Source: Alloclostridium intestinigallinarum
Lineage (GTDB): Bacteria > Bacillota > Clostridia > Christensenellales > UBA3700
Direction: 5' to 3'
Assembly: GCA_904393845.1 (NCBI GenBank)
Contig: CAJFNB010000023.1
Span: forward strand, 1-23,522
Length of the DNA: 23,522 nt
Shown here: in pieces, positions 1-6,485 of the stretch
Layout: each line of letters starts with the position of its first letter
Position numbering within the stretch: the first letter of the stretch is position 1
Translations under genes and position numbers: made by a program
Notes under the pieces: generated by a model
What the model saw: only the letters and a program-made list of their open reading frames with translations
Database searches by the model: none
Told to the model about the DNA's origin: nothing

Positions 1-26
1 TGAGTATAGATAACTGCAAATAACAG

Positions 27-58
27 TTTGTAGGGGAGTTCTGATACTCCCCTATAAA
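27..58. repeat. Strong hairpin at the left edge
   Basis: A perfect 9-bp inverted repeat, TAGGGGAGT (31-39) and ACTCCCCTA (46-54) around a 6-base loop, extends through a G-U pair into TTT/AAA flanks (27-29 with 56-58). All three forward frames of 1-84 contain stops, so this stretch is non-coding. On the minus strand the stem is followed by T-poor sequence; on the plus strand by ATAAAAAT. It could be a terminator for an element beyond the edge or the end of whatever truncated the methyltransferase that follows. Its role is not determined. Confidence 0.5.
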
Positions 59-87
59 AATGGCTATTTATCAACTGTTTGTTGTGA

Positions 88-354
88 CATAGCCTTCTTG
101 ATAAATATAACCCAGAACAATTTGAAGTAATAGCATTAGGTATTGTTGGAAGCATAGATTTTTCCTGCGAAAAGAAAATGGAAATACTAGAGAACGGGGT
201 GCCGAGTGGCAAATTTACTATCAACGCAAAGGGGACACTATATAGAAAATTTGATCCGAAAAGAGATAAAAAACCGCCTGCTTTTAAAAATGTAGAAACA
301 GGAGAGCTTTATTCAAGTATTTACGCAAGGATAATTATTAGGAGAAAAATATGA
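88..354 (+). pseudogene. C-terminal remnant of an EcoRI-family adenine-specific DNA methyltransferase
   Basis: The reading frame from 88 to the TGA at 352-354 encodes about 88 residues beginning HSLLDKYNPEQFEVIALG and ending YSSIYARIIIRRKI. The LDKYNPEQFEI block, the KGTLYRK segment and the final ELYSSIYARI-IRRK block are what I know as the C-terminal end of EcoRI-family N6-adenine methyltransferases. The catalytic part that should precede it is absent: an in-frame TGA lies at 85-87 and no frame upstream resembles a methyltransferase. A short product from ATG 178 is possible but could not be catalytic. Its stop overlaps the start of the DUF262-HNH gene by four bases (ATGA), so the two were once translationally coupled, as modification and restriction genes of one system would be. 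The family call rests on recall of the motif, not on a search. Confidence 0.75.
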
Positions 355-1448
355 AAATAGAGTTACACGAAATTACCGTAGGCGAGATATATAACGGCTA
401 TGTAGACAGCGGCGAAAACGGGGTTGTAGGTTATGGCGGTAAGCTGAATATCCGCCCTAAGTATCAGCGCGAATTCGTCTACGACGATAAAAAGCGCAAC
501 GCGGTGATAGATACGATAAACCGCGGCTTTCCTCTTAACGTCATGTATTGGGCGGTCAATGAGGACGGCACTTACGAAATTTTGGACGGACAGCAGCGTA
601 CGGTAAGTTTCTGCCGCTATGTTCACGGCGATTTTTCCATAGGTAACCGCTATTTTCACAATCTCACGCAGACGGAAAAGGACGTTATCCTCAACTATAA
701 AACGCTAATATACTTTTGCGAGGGTACGGACAAAGAAAAGCTGGAATGGTTCAGAATTATCAATATAGCCGGCGAAAAACTTACCGAACAGGAGCTTCGC
801 AACGCAACTTACACGGGGCCGTGGCTTACAAGCGCAAAAGCGATATTCAGTAAAAGCGGTTGCGCGGCATACCTGCTTGCAAAGGATTATGTGGGCGGTT
901 CGCCGATAAGGCAGGAAATTTTGGAAACAGCCATTAAATGGAAAAGCAAGGGGCATATAGAAGAATATATGGCTTTACACCAGCACGACCCGAACGCCAA
1001 CGAATTGTGGATTTACTTTCAAAATGTTATAAATTGGGTAATGCTCACTTTTCCCAAATATCGCACTAAAATGAAGGGCGTAGATTGGGGCGAGCTTTAC
1101 GACCGCTATCACGAAAAAACTTACGACACGGAGAAACTTGAAAAGCGCATTGCAGCCCTGTTTATGGACGACGACGTGACCAACAAGAGCGGCATTTATA
1201 AATATGTGCTTTCGGGCGAAGAAAAGTATCTGAATATACGCGCTTTTACGGAAAGGCAAAAACTTGCAGCATACGAAAGGCAACGCGGCATTTGTCCGTA
1301 TTGCAAGAATGAAGGAAAAGATACCCATTACGATATTACGGAAATGGAAGCCGACCATATCATGCCTTGGCGAGAAGGCGGAAGGACGAGCGACGACAAC
1401 TGTCAGATGCTCTGTAAATACCATAACCGCATTAAGGGCGGCAGATAA
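351..1448 (+). CDS. DUF262 (ParB/GmrS-like) protein with C-terminal HNH nuclease domain
   Basis: A 365-residue, apparently complete protein. The N-terminal part is a DUF262/GmrSD-type domain: IRPKYQREFVYD at 34-45 and the hallmark DGQQR at 79-83, which in related proteins binds or hydrolyses nucleotide. The C-terminus is a zinc-type HNH nuclease: CPYC (315-318), E-x-DH (Asp335-His336), PW..GG, Asn350, LC (355) and HN (358-359). No catalytic residue is obviously missing. The start ATG has AGGAGA (340-345) upstream and overlaps the methyltransferase remnant's stop. DUF262 proteins with HNH domains are known in type IV (modification-dependent, GmrSD) and other restriction or phage-defence systems, so a DNA-cleaving defence role is likely. 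Whether it targets modified or unmodified DNA cannot be read from the sequence. Confidence 0.9.
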   Translation: MKIELHEITVGEIYNGYVDSGENGVVGYGGKLNIRPKYQREFVYDDKKRNAVIDTINRGFPLNVMYWAVNEDGTYEILDGQQRTVSFCRYVHGDFSIGNRYFHNLTQTEKDVILNYKTLIYFCEGTDKEKLEWFRIINIAGEKLTEQELRNATYTGPWLTSAKAIFSKSGCAAYLLAKDYVGGSPIRQEILETAIKWKSKGHIEEYMALHQHDPNANELWIYFQNVINWVMLTFPKYRTKMKGVDWGELYDRYHEKTYDTEKLEKRIAALFMDDDVTNKSGIYKYVLSGEEKYLNIRAFTERQKLAAYERQRGICPYCKNEGKDTHYDITEMEADHIMPWREGGRTSDDNCQMLCKYHNRIKGGR

Positions 1449-1467
1449 AAAAATTAATTACCTATGG

Positions 1468-1491
1468 GGACGGCAACTGCCGTCCTTTTTT
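1468..1491 (+). terminator. Rho-independent terminator after the DUF262-HNH gene
   Basis: GGACGGC (1468-1474) pairs perfectly with GCCGTCC (1479-1485) around a 4-base loop and is followed by six T residues (1486-1491). It lies 20 bases after the stop codon and closes the restriction-like unit. Confidence 0.92.
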
Positions 1492-1563
1492 CACATATAG
1501 TGATGAAAATTCATATAATATCTTTATGGCGGCGAAGGAAACAAAAAACTTGATTGACAGAAT

Positions 1564-1569
1564 TATAAT
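1564..1569 (+). promoter_or_regulatory. Possible -10 box in the murG upstream region
   Basis: TATAAT occurs at 1564-1569 between the preceding terminator and murG, with no convincing -35 at the right distance. A TTGACA at 1554-1559 is too close to pair with it. A second -10-like TATACT lies at 1618-1623, seven bases from the murG ATG. No Shine-Dalgarno sequence is evident in front of 1630, so the transcript start and mode of initiation are open. Confidence 0.3.
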
Positions 1570-1571
1570 CT

Positions 1572-1601
1572 TATCGCAAAACACTTTCATTCGGCGGCTA
1601 A
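1572..1601 (+). repeat. 30-bp repeat shared with the region upstream of coaE
   Basis: The segment starting TATCGCAAAACACTTTCA and ending CGGCGGCTAA matches 18904-18933 with two mismatches. It lies 28 bases before the murG start here and about 10 bases before coaE in the other copy. At the coaE copy the CGCAAAACACTTT part is one arm of a 13-bp inverted repeat; here that partner is missing, so this looks like a partial copy. Confidence 0.7.
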
Positions 1602-1629
1602 GCGAAGCGGAAATGCATATACTGTTTCT

Positions 1630-2670
1630 ATGGCAACCATAGTTATAACAGGCGGCGGCACGGGCGGGCATATAATGCCGAATATTGCATTGATACCCGC
1701 CCTAAGAAAGCGGTTTGATAAAATTTACTACGTCGGTATCAAGGGCGGACGTGAGGAAAAGGCGGCAAAGTCCGCCCGTATTCCCTTTCTCGACGTGCCC
1801 GCGGTCAAGCTGGACAGACAGAAAATATTTGCCAATCTGCTCATTCCGGCAAGGCTTTCTTCCTGTGTGGGAAAGGCGAAGGAGCTTTTGCGCGGCATAG
1901 AACCGGACGTGGTGTTTTGCAAGGGCGGGTTCGTGTCCCTGCCTTGCGCCTTAGCCGCGCACAAGCTGGGCATACCCGTAATAACGCACGAATCGGATAT
2001 GTCGCCGGGTGTGGCGAACAAGATAATATCGCGCTTTGCATACGCCACGGTCACGTCATATCCGCAGACCAGGGCGAAAAACGCCGTATATATAGGCAAT
2101 CCGATAAGAAGAGAGATTTTTTCGCCGCATAAACCGCCCGTAAAACTTCCGGCTTCGCGCCCCACGGTGCTTATTGTGGGCGGCTCGACGGGAGCGCTTG
2201 CGCTCAATAAGGCTGTCTGGGAAAATCTGGATAAACTTTGCGCGCGCTATAACGTTTTGCATATAACGGGGTGCGACGACAATCCGAAACACGCGAATTA
2301 CTATCCCGTAAAGTATGCGGATAATATATTCGACTATTACGACTGCGCGGACGCGGTGGTTTCACGGTGCGGCGCAAACGCCGCCTGCGAACTGCTGGCA
2401 ATGCGTAAAAAAGTGGTGTTCGTGCCCCTGAATAACCGCGCGAGCCGCGGCGACCAGGTGGAAAACGCGCGCCACTATGTGAATATGGAATGCGCCGCCA
2501 TGTGCGACGAAAAACAGCTTGCTTGCGACGCGGTACGGATAATAGACAGGGCATTGTCCATGCACGTGCCGCGCTATACCTACGACATAAATACGGACGA
2601 AAAGATTGCCGCCCTGTGCCTGAAGGCGGCGGAAGAGGGGAAAAGAGCGAAAAACACGCGCCGAAGGTAA
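1630..2670 (+). CDS. murG: UDP-N-acetylglucosamine--N-acetylmuramyl-(pentapeptide) pyrophosphoryl-undecaprenol GlcNAc transferase
   Basis: A 346-residue GT28 glycosyltransferase that adds GlcNAc to lipid I to make lipid II on the cytoplasmic face of the membrane, the last intracellular step of peptidoglycan precursor synthesis. Visible signatures: GGGTGGH at 8-14 in the N-terminal Rossmann domain, HESD at 120-123, GNPIR at 156-160, GGSTGA at 184-189 opening the donor-binding domain, and SRCGANAACELLA at 246-257 with the donor-binding Glu254, followed by RASRGDQVENA. The SRGDQ form is typical of a Clostridia MurG group. Length is normal for the family. It stands alone here rather than in a dcw cluster. 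The ATG at 1630 is fixed by its spacing to the glycine-rich loop, though no Shine-Dalgarno sequence precedes it. Confidence 0.93.
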   Translation: MATIVITGGGTGGHIMPNIALIPALRKRFDKIYYVGIKGGREEKAAKSARIPFLDVPAVKLDRQKIFANLLIPARLSSCVGKAKELLRGIEPDVVFCKGGFVSLPCALAAHKLGIPVITHESDMSPGVANKIISRFAYATVTSYPQTRAKNAVYIGNPIRREIFSPHKPPVKLPASRPTVLIVGGSTGALALNKAVWENLDKLCARYNVLHITGCDDNPKHANYYPVKYADNIFDYYDCADAVVSRCGANAACELLAMRKKVVFVPLNNRASRGDQVENARHYVNMECAAMCDEKQLACDAVRIIDRALSMHVPRYTYDINTDEKIAALCLKAAEEGKRAKNTRRR

Positions 2671-2857
2671 AAATATTGTTTATTTTGTGCACTAAACCTG
2701 TGTTTTGCGTGTGCAGGCGGCGCAGCCCGTGCGCAATAGGGCGGAGCGCGTATACTATGTAAACTTTATGCACTTTATGCGCCGGAAGGAGAAATGCGGC
2801 GTTTCGTGAAAACGCAAAACAGCGCCTGATTGCGGGAATATATGTAAGTTTTGTGCA
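2671..2857. other. Convergent intergenic region with repeated TTTTGTGCACTAA
   Basis: This gap separates murG and the converging SLOG gene. TTTTGTGCACTAA occurs at 2683-2695 and again at 2849-2861, where it covers the SLOG stop codon; the inverse, TTAGTGCACAAAA, is at 8564-8576 before the topoisomerase operon. A GCGTTT/AAACGC hairpin lies near 2795-2812, but no T-rich terminator is convincing in either direction. An AAGGAG followed by ATG near 2793 opens only an 11-codon frame, which I do not call a gene. Confidence 0.5.
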
Positions 2858-3481
2858 CTAATCGCGGCTTTGAATATCCGTTAAATTCAATATCTCGACT
2901 TTTTTGTTCGATTTATATGCGTATCTGATGGTATAAGCCGTACCGCCCGTCTGCGAGCCGTTCCACACGGCGAACAGAACGTCGCAGTTGTCTATCATAT
3001 AGCGGTTGCGTCTGTGGTAGCATTGGCGGTCGTAACTTTTGCTTACCAATACCACTTTATCCGCGTTTTCAAGAATTTTTTTATAGCGTAATTTCCATGA
3101 GTAGGGGTATGCGCGCTGTTGGTCGGGACAGGGCACGGCGCACACGAGGCGTATATCCGGGTCGTATTCGCGCTTTAATTTCAATACGGTCTCCGCGACG
3201 TCTATATCCACGCCCATTGCCATGCCGCATATGAAAGCGGTAACGCCGTAATCTATTAAATCGCGGACCTTTTCCCGTAGAAGTTCAATGTACGGAGCAA
3301 ATGTAAGCCCGTAGTAGTTCCACGGAAAATTTGCCGGTCTTGATCCCGTCACCGCGCAGGTAAGTCCGGCGTAAGTGTACTGCATTTCCGTCCTGTATTC
3401 CTCCAAAGTGACTTCGCAGGGGTACTGCGCTTTCGCCGGTCTTTCCGGAGACGGGCTGTTTTTGCTTCGTTCTTCTACCAC
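2858..3481 (-). CDS. SLOG-family protein (YpsA/DUF1273-like)
   Basis: A 207-residue protein with the YpsA/DUF1273 branch of the SLOG (Rossmann-like, LOG/DprA-related) fold. From about residue 37 it shows the ligand-binding signature CAVTGSRP, then FICGMAMGVDIDVAE, LVCAVPCPDQQRAYP, and a C-terminal VLFAVWNGSQTGGTAYTIRYA block. SLOG domains bind nucleotide-derived ligands and several branches are linked to stress or phage defence; the ligand of this protein is unknown. The start is GTG at 3481, sharing one base with the TAG of the upstream regulator and preceded by a GAGGCGG-like site, so the pair is translationally coupled. An internal ATG (residue 32) would give the more usual family N-terminus, so the first 31 residues are less certain. 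Confidence 0.85.
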   Translation of the reverse strand: MVEERSKNSPSPERPAKAQYPCEVTLEEYRTEMQYTYAGLTCAVTGSRPANFPWNYYGLTFAPYIELLREKVRDLIDYGVTAFICGMAMGVDIDVAETVLKLKREYDPDIRLVCAVPCPDQQRAYPYSWKLRYKKILENADKVVLVSKSYDRQCYHRRNRYMIDNCDVLFAVWNGSQTGGTAYTIRYAYKSNKKVEILNLTDIQSRD

Positions 3482-3915
3482 TATTCCGCCTCGCGTCCCA
3501 CGATATGGTCTATCGTGCAGCCGAACAGATCCGCAAGTTTAATAAGGCTGTCAAGGGTTATCTCGGCTTTGTCCTGCATCCATTCGTAAATGGAAGCGCG
3601 CGCAATTCCCGCCTGTACGCTTATGCGGTGCGGATTGGTATGGAATTCTTTCATCATCGCCTTTATCTGACCGGAAAATGCGGGCGGGTCGTTGAAAAAT
3701 ACCGCGTTATTGCTGTCCGCTCTGCCCACCAGATAGTCCAGTGAACAGTAAAACGTATCCGCCAGCTTCAACGCCTTGGAAAGGGACGGCATTGTCGTGT
3801 CCGACCACCAGCGGTAGAAGTCCGTCCTTCCCACGCCGATATTCTTGCAGAAATCTTCCACGCGCTTAATGCGGTATTCCGCCACAAGTTCCTTAAGCCT
3901 TTCACCCAAAGTCAT
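3481..3915 (-). CDS. XRE-family regulator with two helix-turn-helix domains
   Basis: A 144-residue protein made of two Cro/C1-type HTH units in tandem: residues 1-66 (LGERLKELVAEYRIKRVEDF through LDYLVGRA) and about 78-144 (IKAMMKEFHTNPHRISVQAG through IDHIVGREA). Both end with the D(Y/H)(L/I)VGR motif typical of XRE domains, so the protein is probably an internal duplication able to contact two half-sites. It is first in an operon with the SLOG gene, overlapping it by one base. A good ribosome binding site (GAGGTGG, four bases before ATG) and an extended -10 promoter precede it, with a short inverted repeat between the promoter boxes, so autorepression is plausible. What signal it responds to is not visible. 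Confidence 0.9.
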   Translation of the reverse strand: MTLGERLKELVAEYRIKRVEDFCKNIGVGRTDFYRWWSDTTMPSLSKALKLADTFYCSLDYLVGRADSNNAVFFNDPPAFSGQIKAMMKEFHTNPHRISVQAGIARASIYEWMQDKAEITLDSLIKLADLFGCTIDHIVGREAE

Positions 3916-3935
3916 AAAGCCACCTCGTTATCATC

Positions 3936-3964
3936 AGTATAGCATAGTCAGACAGACTACACTA
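3936..3964 (-). promoter_or_regulatory. Extended -10 promoter of the XRE-SLOG operon with embedded inverted repeat
   Basis: On the minus strand TATACT (complement of 3936-3941) is preceded by TGC, an extended -10 element; the -35 position (3959-3964, TAGTGT) is weak, as expected for extended -10 promoters. TAGTC (3945-3949) and GACTA (3955-3959) form a perfect inverted repeat with a 5-base centre lying between the two boxes, in the usual place for a repressor operator. Confidence 0.6.
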
Positions 3965-4340
3965 TAATTATGTATTTTATCTGCACCGATTGCAAGCGTT
4001 TTTTGCACTTTGTATACAATTTTTTTGCAAAATCCGAATATCCGCTTTTGAAGCAATGCTTTTTAACTCGGTTTCCCTTGCCGGCGGCAATTATCGGCGG
4101 GTAACCAAGCGGTCGTTTTCGTGCGCAAGACATATAAAACGGATATTTACGGAATAAAAACCGCGCTCGTCCGCGAAATAAAATCGGTGCACGGTGAGTG
4201 ACGTCTGAGGCAAAGCGCCATCGCTCCTTCAAAGAGTAATCGGCGTGAAACGCGCGGTGTTTCCCTCCCTCGCTCCGACTTGCCGCACATAAAGGCATAC
4301 GGCTTTTTAATAATACTCACATATAACAAAAGTAAAAAGG
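3960..4340. other. Intergenic region without a supported gene; contains a degenerate head-module repeat
   Basis: No gene is supported here. The open frames across it on the minus strand have no recognisable protein content. The stretch 4205-4290 (CTTCAAAGAGTAATCGGC, later CTTGCCGCAC) resembles the right part of the MITE interior (CTTCGTAGAGTAATCAGC ... CTCGCCGCAC), so this is an old, diverged copy of the same repeat family. Confidence 0.5.
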
Positions 4341-4344
4341 TAAC

Positions 4345-4565
4345 CTATACCAAAAATCTTGGTATAGACATATACGAATATTTTATAGTGGTTTGTCCAC
4401 TAAAGTGGACACCTTCCTTACGAAATTTAAGAAAAGAGGTCTATACCAAGAATCTTCGTATGGATATATACAAGTGTTTTTTACCAATCTGTCCACTAAA
4501 GTGGACACTTTTCTTATGAAATCGAGAAAAGAGGTCTATACCAAGAATCTTGGTATAGTCTTATA
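4345..4565. repeat. Tandem P1/P2 palindrome array, about 95-bp period
   Basis: Two palindrome types alternate. P1 (TATACCAA-AAATC-TTGGTATA type) lies at 4346-4366, 4442-4462 (degenerate) and 4537-4557, the last a perfect 10-bp inverted repeat with one central base. P2 (TGTCCACTAAAGTGGACA, a near-perfect 18-bp palindrome) lies at 4394-4411 and 4490-4507. The unit starts at 4345, 4441 and 4536 give periods of 96 and 95 bases. P2 is followed by pyrimidine-rich sequence on the plus strand. Confidence 0.9.
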
Positions 4566-4597
4566 TTCTATCCGCGGATAATAATATGAGGCGAAAG

Positions 4598-5085
4598 CAT
4601 TGCGGAGAAAAGCCTTGAAGTTCTGTTTTGTCACTTCGAGGCGGTTAAGTGGTGAAGCGCACTGCGCTTCCGGCTCGCCGCTGTCAGATACTACTTGACA
4701 AGTTTATTTTTGATGTTAAGTAAAACAGTCTTGTCAGTTACTGCTTGACAAGACTGAAATTGTCGCCGTTTGTTTTATGATAATCAGCGTTAAAAACAAT
4801 GTTGTCAAGTAGTACTTGACAAGAGAAAATCGGCTATTTTATGATAATCGAACAAAAGGCTTTGCAAAGAGGTATGCCGCAATACTTTTTCCGTCACTTC
4901 AAGGTATGACCGGGGAGGCTCGCCGCTGTCAGGTACTACTTGACAAGAGTATTAAGGAAAGTAAGTAAAACAGGCTTGTCAAGTACTGCTTGACAAGCCT
5001 GTTATTGATAGTAAGAATGTTATTTCACAGCGGTTAAGGGGTGGAGCATTCCACGCTCCCGGCTCGCTGTTTGGCAGATTGTTAA
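4598..5085. repeat. Modular repeat block with head modules and P3 palindromes
   Basis: Two head modules (about 4598-4681 and 4855-4926: GCATTGCGGAGAA, a TTTTGTCACTTC-like segment, a GAAGCGC/GCGCTTC hairpin in the first copy, then GGCTCGCCGC) are each followed directly by P3 palindromes. P3 copies: 4682-4700; 4726-4756 (11-bp arms); 4802-4822 (perfect 10-bp arms, one central base); 4927-4945; and 4970-5002 (perfect 14-bp arms, 5-base loop). A partial module with the GGAGC/GCTCC hairpin and GGCTCGC ends at about 5085, just before the promoter of the XRE gene at 5138. Confidence 0.88.
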
Positions 5086-5101
5086 TTTTGTTAAATAATA
5101 A

Positions 5102-5131
5102 CTGACAAAGTCAACTATGATATGCTATAAT
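5102..5131 (+). promoter_or_regulatory. Sigma-A promoter of the XRE gene, predicting a leaderless mRNA
   Basis: CTGACA (5102-5107), an 18-base spacer and TATAAT (5126-5131) with an upstream TGC (extended -10). The expected transcription start, about seven bases after the -10 box, falls on the ATG at 5138, so the mRNA should be leaderless. TGAC-AAA-GTCA (5103-5113) is an inverted repeat covering the -35 box and resembles the half-sites of the neighbouring P3 palindromes. Confidence 0.75.
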
Positions 5132-5137
5132 AATTTT

Positions 5138-5344
5138 ATGGAAGTATTTACTATTAGATTTTGTGAATTATTAGAGCAAAGTGCAAGGACTCAAATTCAA
5201 CTTGCCGATTATATCGGTGTAAGCAGGCAATGCATAAACGATTATAAAAACGGTAAAGCATTTCCTTCACTTATCATCTTCAAAAGAATGTGCGAATACT
5301 TCAAAGTTTCCGCAGACTATCTGTTGGGGATATCGGATCGCTGA
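5138..5344 (+). CDS. Small XRE-family (Cro/C1-type) DNA-binding protein, leaderless
   Basis: A 68-residue single HTH_3 domain: TQIQLADYIGVSRQCINDYKNG carries helices 2-3 and VSADYLLGISDR closes the domain. The open frame reaches back to an ATG at 5117, but that codon lies upstream of the -10 box of the best promoter, so ATG 5138 (MEVFTIRFCELLEQ) is the better start. There is no Shine-Dalgarno sequence, and the predicted transcription start coincides with the ATG. The gene sits inside the palindrome arrays, with P3 copies about 135 bases before and 95 bases after it, and has no partner gene. It is likely a repressor that binds its own promoter; its other targets may include the P3 sites, which is inference. 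Confidence 0.85.
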   Translation: MEVFTIRFCELLEQSARTQIQLADYIGVSRQCINDYKNGKAFPSLIIFKRMCEYFKVSADYLLGISDR

Positions 5345-5439
5345 TATTTATTTGCTATACGCATTGACTCCCTAATATCGGAATCGGGTTGTCTGTTACT
5401 ATCGTACACGCTTACCTATCTCTGCTGGCGAAAACAATC
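5345..5439. other. Spacer after the XRE gene
   Basis: I see neither a terminator nor a gene between the stop codon and the next P3 palindrome. Confidence 0.3.
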
Positions 5440-5720
5440 TTGTCAAGTACTACTTGACACGCATATTTTTTGTTGCGAAGTTATAATAGGCTTGTCAGGT
5501 ACTACTTGACAAAAGTATTTTTGATAGTAAGAATGTTACTTCACAGCGGTTAATAAGTAAAACAGGCTTGTCAAGTACCACTTGACAACAGAAATCCGGC
5601 TGTTTTTGTGGTAATCAAAAAAGCATTACGGAGAGGTACGCCGCAATACTTTTTCCATCACTTCAAGGTATGACAGGGGCGGCGGCTCGCCGCTGTCAGG
5701 TACTGCTTGACACGCTCATT
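5440..5720. repeat. P3 palindrome block downstream of the XRE gene
   Basis: P3 copies lie at 5440-5459, 5492-5512, 5568-5588 and 5694-5712. A TTTTGATAGTAAGAATGTTA-type spacer that also occurs at 5003-5030 lies between the second and third. A head module (5620-5693: AGCATTACGGAGAGG, CACTTCAAGGTATGAC, then GGCGGCTCGCCGC) directly precedes the fourth, as in the block upstream of the gene. Confidence 0.87.
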
Positions 5721-5754
5721 TTTGATAGTAAGTAAAATGGTAACCAAACAATAA

Positions 5755-6335
5755 AGTATTACGGAGAAGAAAAGCCGTAACTTGGCGCAATGTTACTGCA
5801 CGGCATAATCAGGGGTGGTGCGTCCCACGCTCCCGGCTCATCGCTGTCCACTTTAGTGGACAAGTAGTTTTATCTTTTTGTCATTTATTCAAAGTCGATA
5901 GGTGTCTATACCAAAATATCGGTATTGACATATTTCAATATTATAATATGTAATCTGTCCACTTTAGTGGACACTTCATTTATTAAGTTATAAAAACAAG
6001 TCGATACCAAGATTTTTGGTAAAGGATAATATTCGGGTTACAGAGAATAATAAAGCGAAAGCCTTGCGGAGAAAAAAGGAGTGAACTTCAGTTTTGTTAC
6101 TTTGAAATATAATCAGCCTGCGGCGGCTCGCCGCTGTCCACTAAAGTGGACACTTCGCTTATAAAAGTAAGCAAACAAGCCGATACCAAAAATATTGGTA
6201 AAGGCTTGTTTTTATCCGCAGATAACAGTAAAACCCAGGTATTACAGAGAAGAAAAGCCGTAACTTAGCGCAATGTTACTTCACGGTATAATCAGGGGTG
6301 GAGCGTCGTGCGCTCCCGGTTCGCCGCTGATAACG
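5755..6335. repeat. Head modules alternating with P2 and P1 palindromes
   Basis: Head modules at about 5755-5844, 6050-6134 and 6238-6330. The first and second run straight into P2 copies (5845-5862 and 6135-6152, after GCTCATCGC or GCTCGCCGC); another P2 is at 5956-5973. P1 copies are at 5907-5925, 6003-6021 and 6183-6200. The last is nested in a longer inverted repeat, AACAAGCC/GGCTTGTT, and its flanks match the sequence interrupted by the MITE at 21118. Confidence 0.87.
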
Positions 6336-6366
6336 CGAAATTTTAATAATATTTTGTTATTTTGTA

Positions 6367-6395
6367 TTGACAATATTGTAACATATTGTTATAAT
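6367..6395 (+). promoter_or_regulatory. Full-consensus sigma-A promoter P1 of the second XRE gene
   Basis: TTGACA (6367-6372), exactly 17 bases, then TATAAT (6390-6395): a perfect consensus. Inverted repeats sit on it: ACAATATTGT (6370-6379) touches the -35 box and AACATATTGTT (6380-6390) the spacer and -10 start. Such a strong promoter normally needs repression. Its transcript would carry a leader of about 84 bases before the ATG at 6486. Confidence 0.85.
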
Positions 6396-6441
6396 TTATC
6401 CATAAAATTGAAAATATTGTTGGTTTTTTGATAAAATTTAT

Positions 6442-6478
6442 AACAAAATGTTGATTTTATCGAAAAACGGTGTATAAT
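6442..6478 (+). promoter_or_regulatory. Proximal promoter P2 and operator-like repeat of the second XRE gene
   Basis: TTGATT (6451-6456), 16 bases, TATAAT (6473-6478). The expected start of transcription is at about 6485, next to the ATG at 6486, so this promoter would give a leaderless mRNA. AACA-AAA-TGTT (6442-6452) overlaps the -35 box and matches the AACA-N3-TGTT repeat in the upstream promoter. Confidence 0.65.
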
Positions 6479-6485
6479 ATCAAGT

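Noticed and set aside
1613..1630. Alternative murG start at ATG 1613
   Set aside because: Out of frame with murG; ATG 1630 places the glycine-rich loop at residue 8 as in the family.
3957..4298. Minus-strand 113-codon frame
   Set aside because: Cys/Arg-rich translation without domain similarity, overlapping the promoter of the XRE-SLOG operon and a degenerate repeat.
4280..4581. Short plus-strand frames (60-79 codons) across the P1/P2 array
   Set aside because: The translations are repeats of the palindrome units (for example PLKWTPSLR and PLKWTLFL) and have no ribosome binding site.
5117..5137. ATG 5117 as the start of the small XRE gene
   Set aside because: It lies upstream of the TATAAT box of the best promoter and adds seven residues outside the HTH fold.
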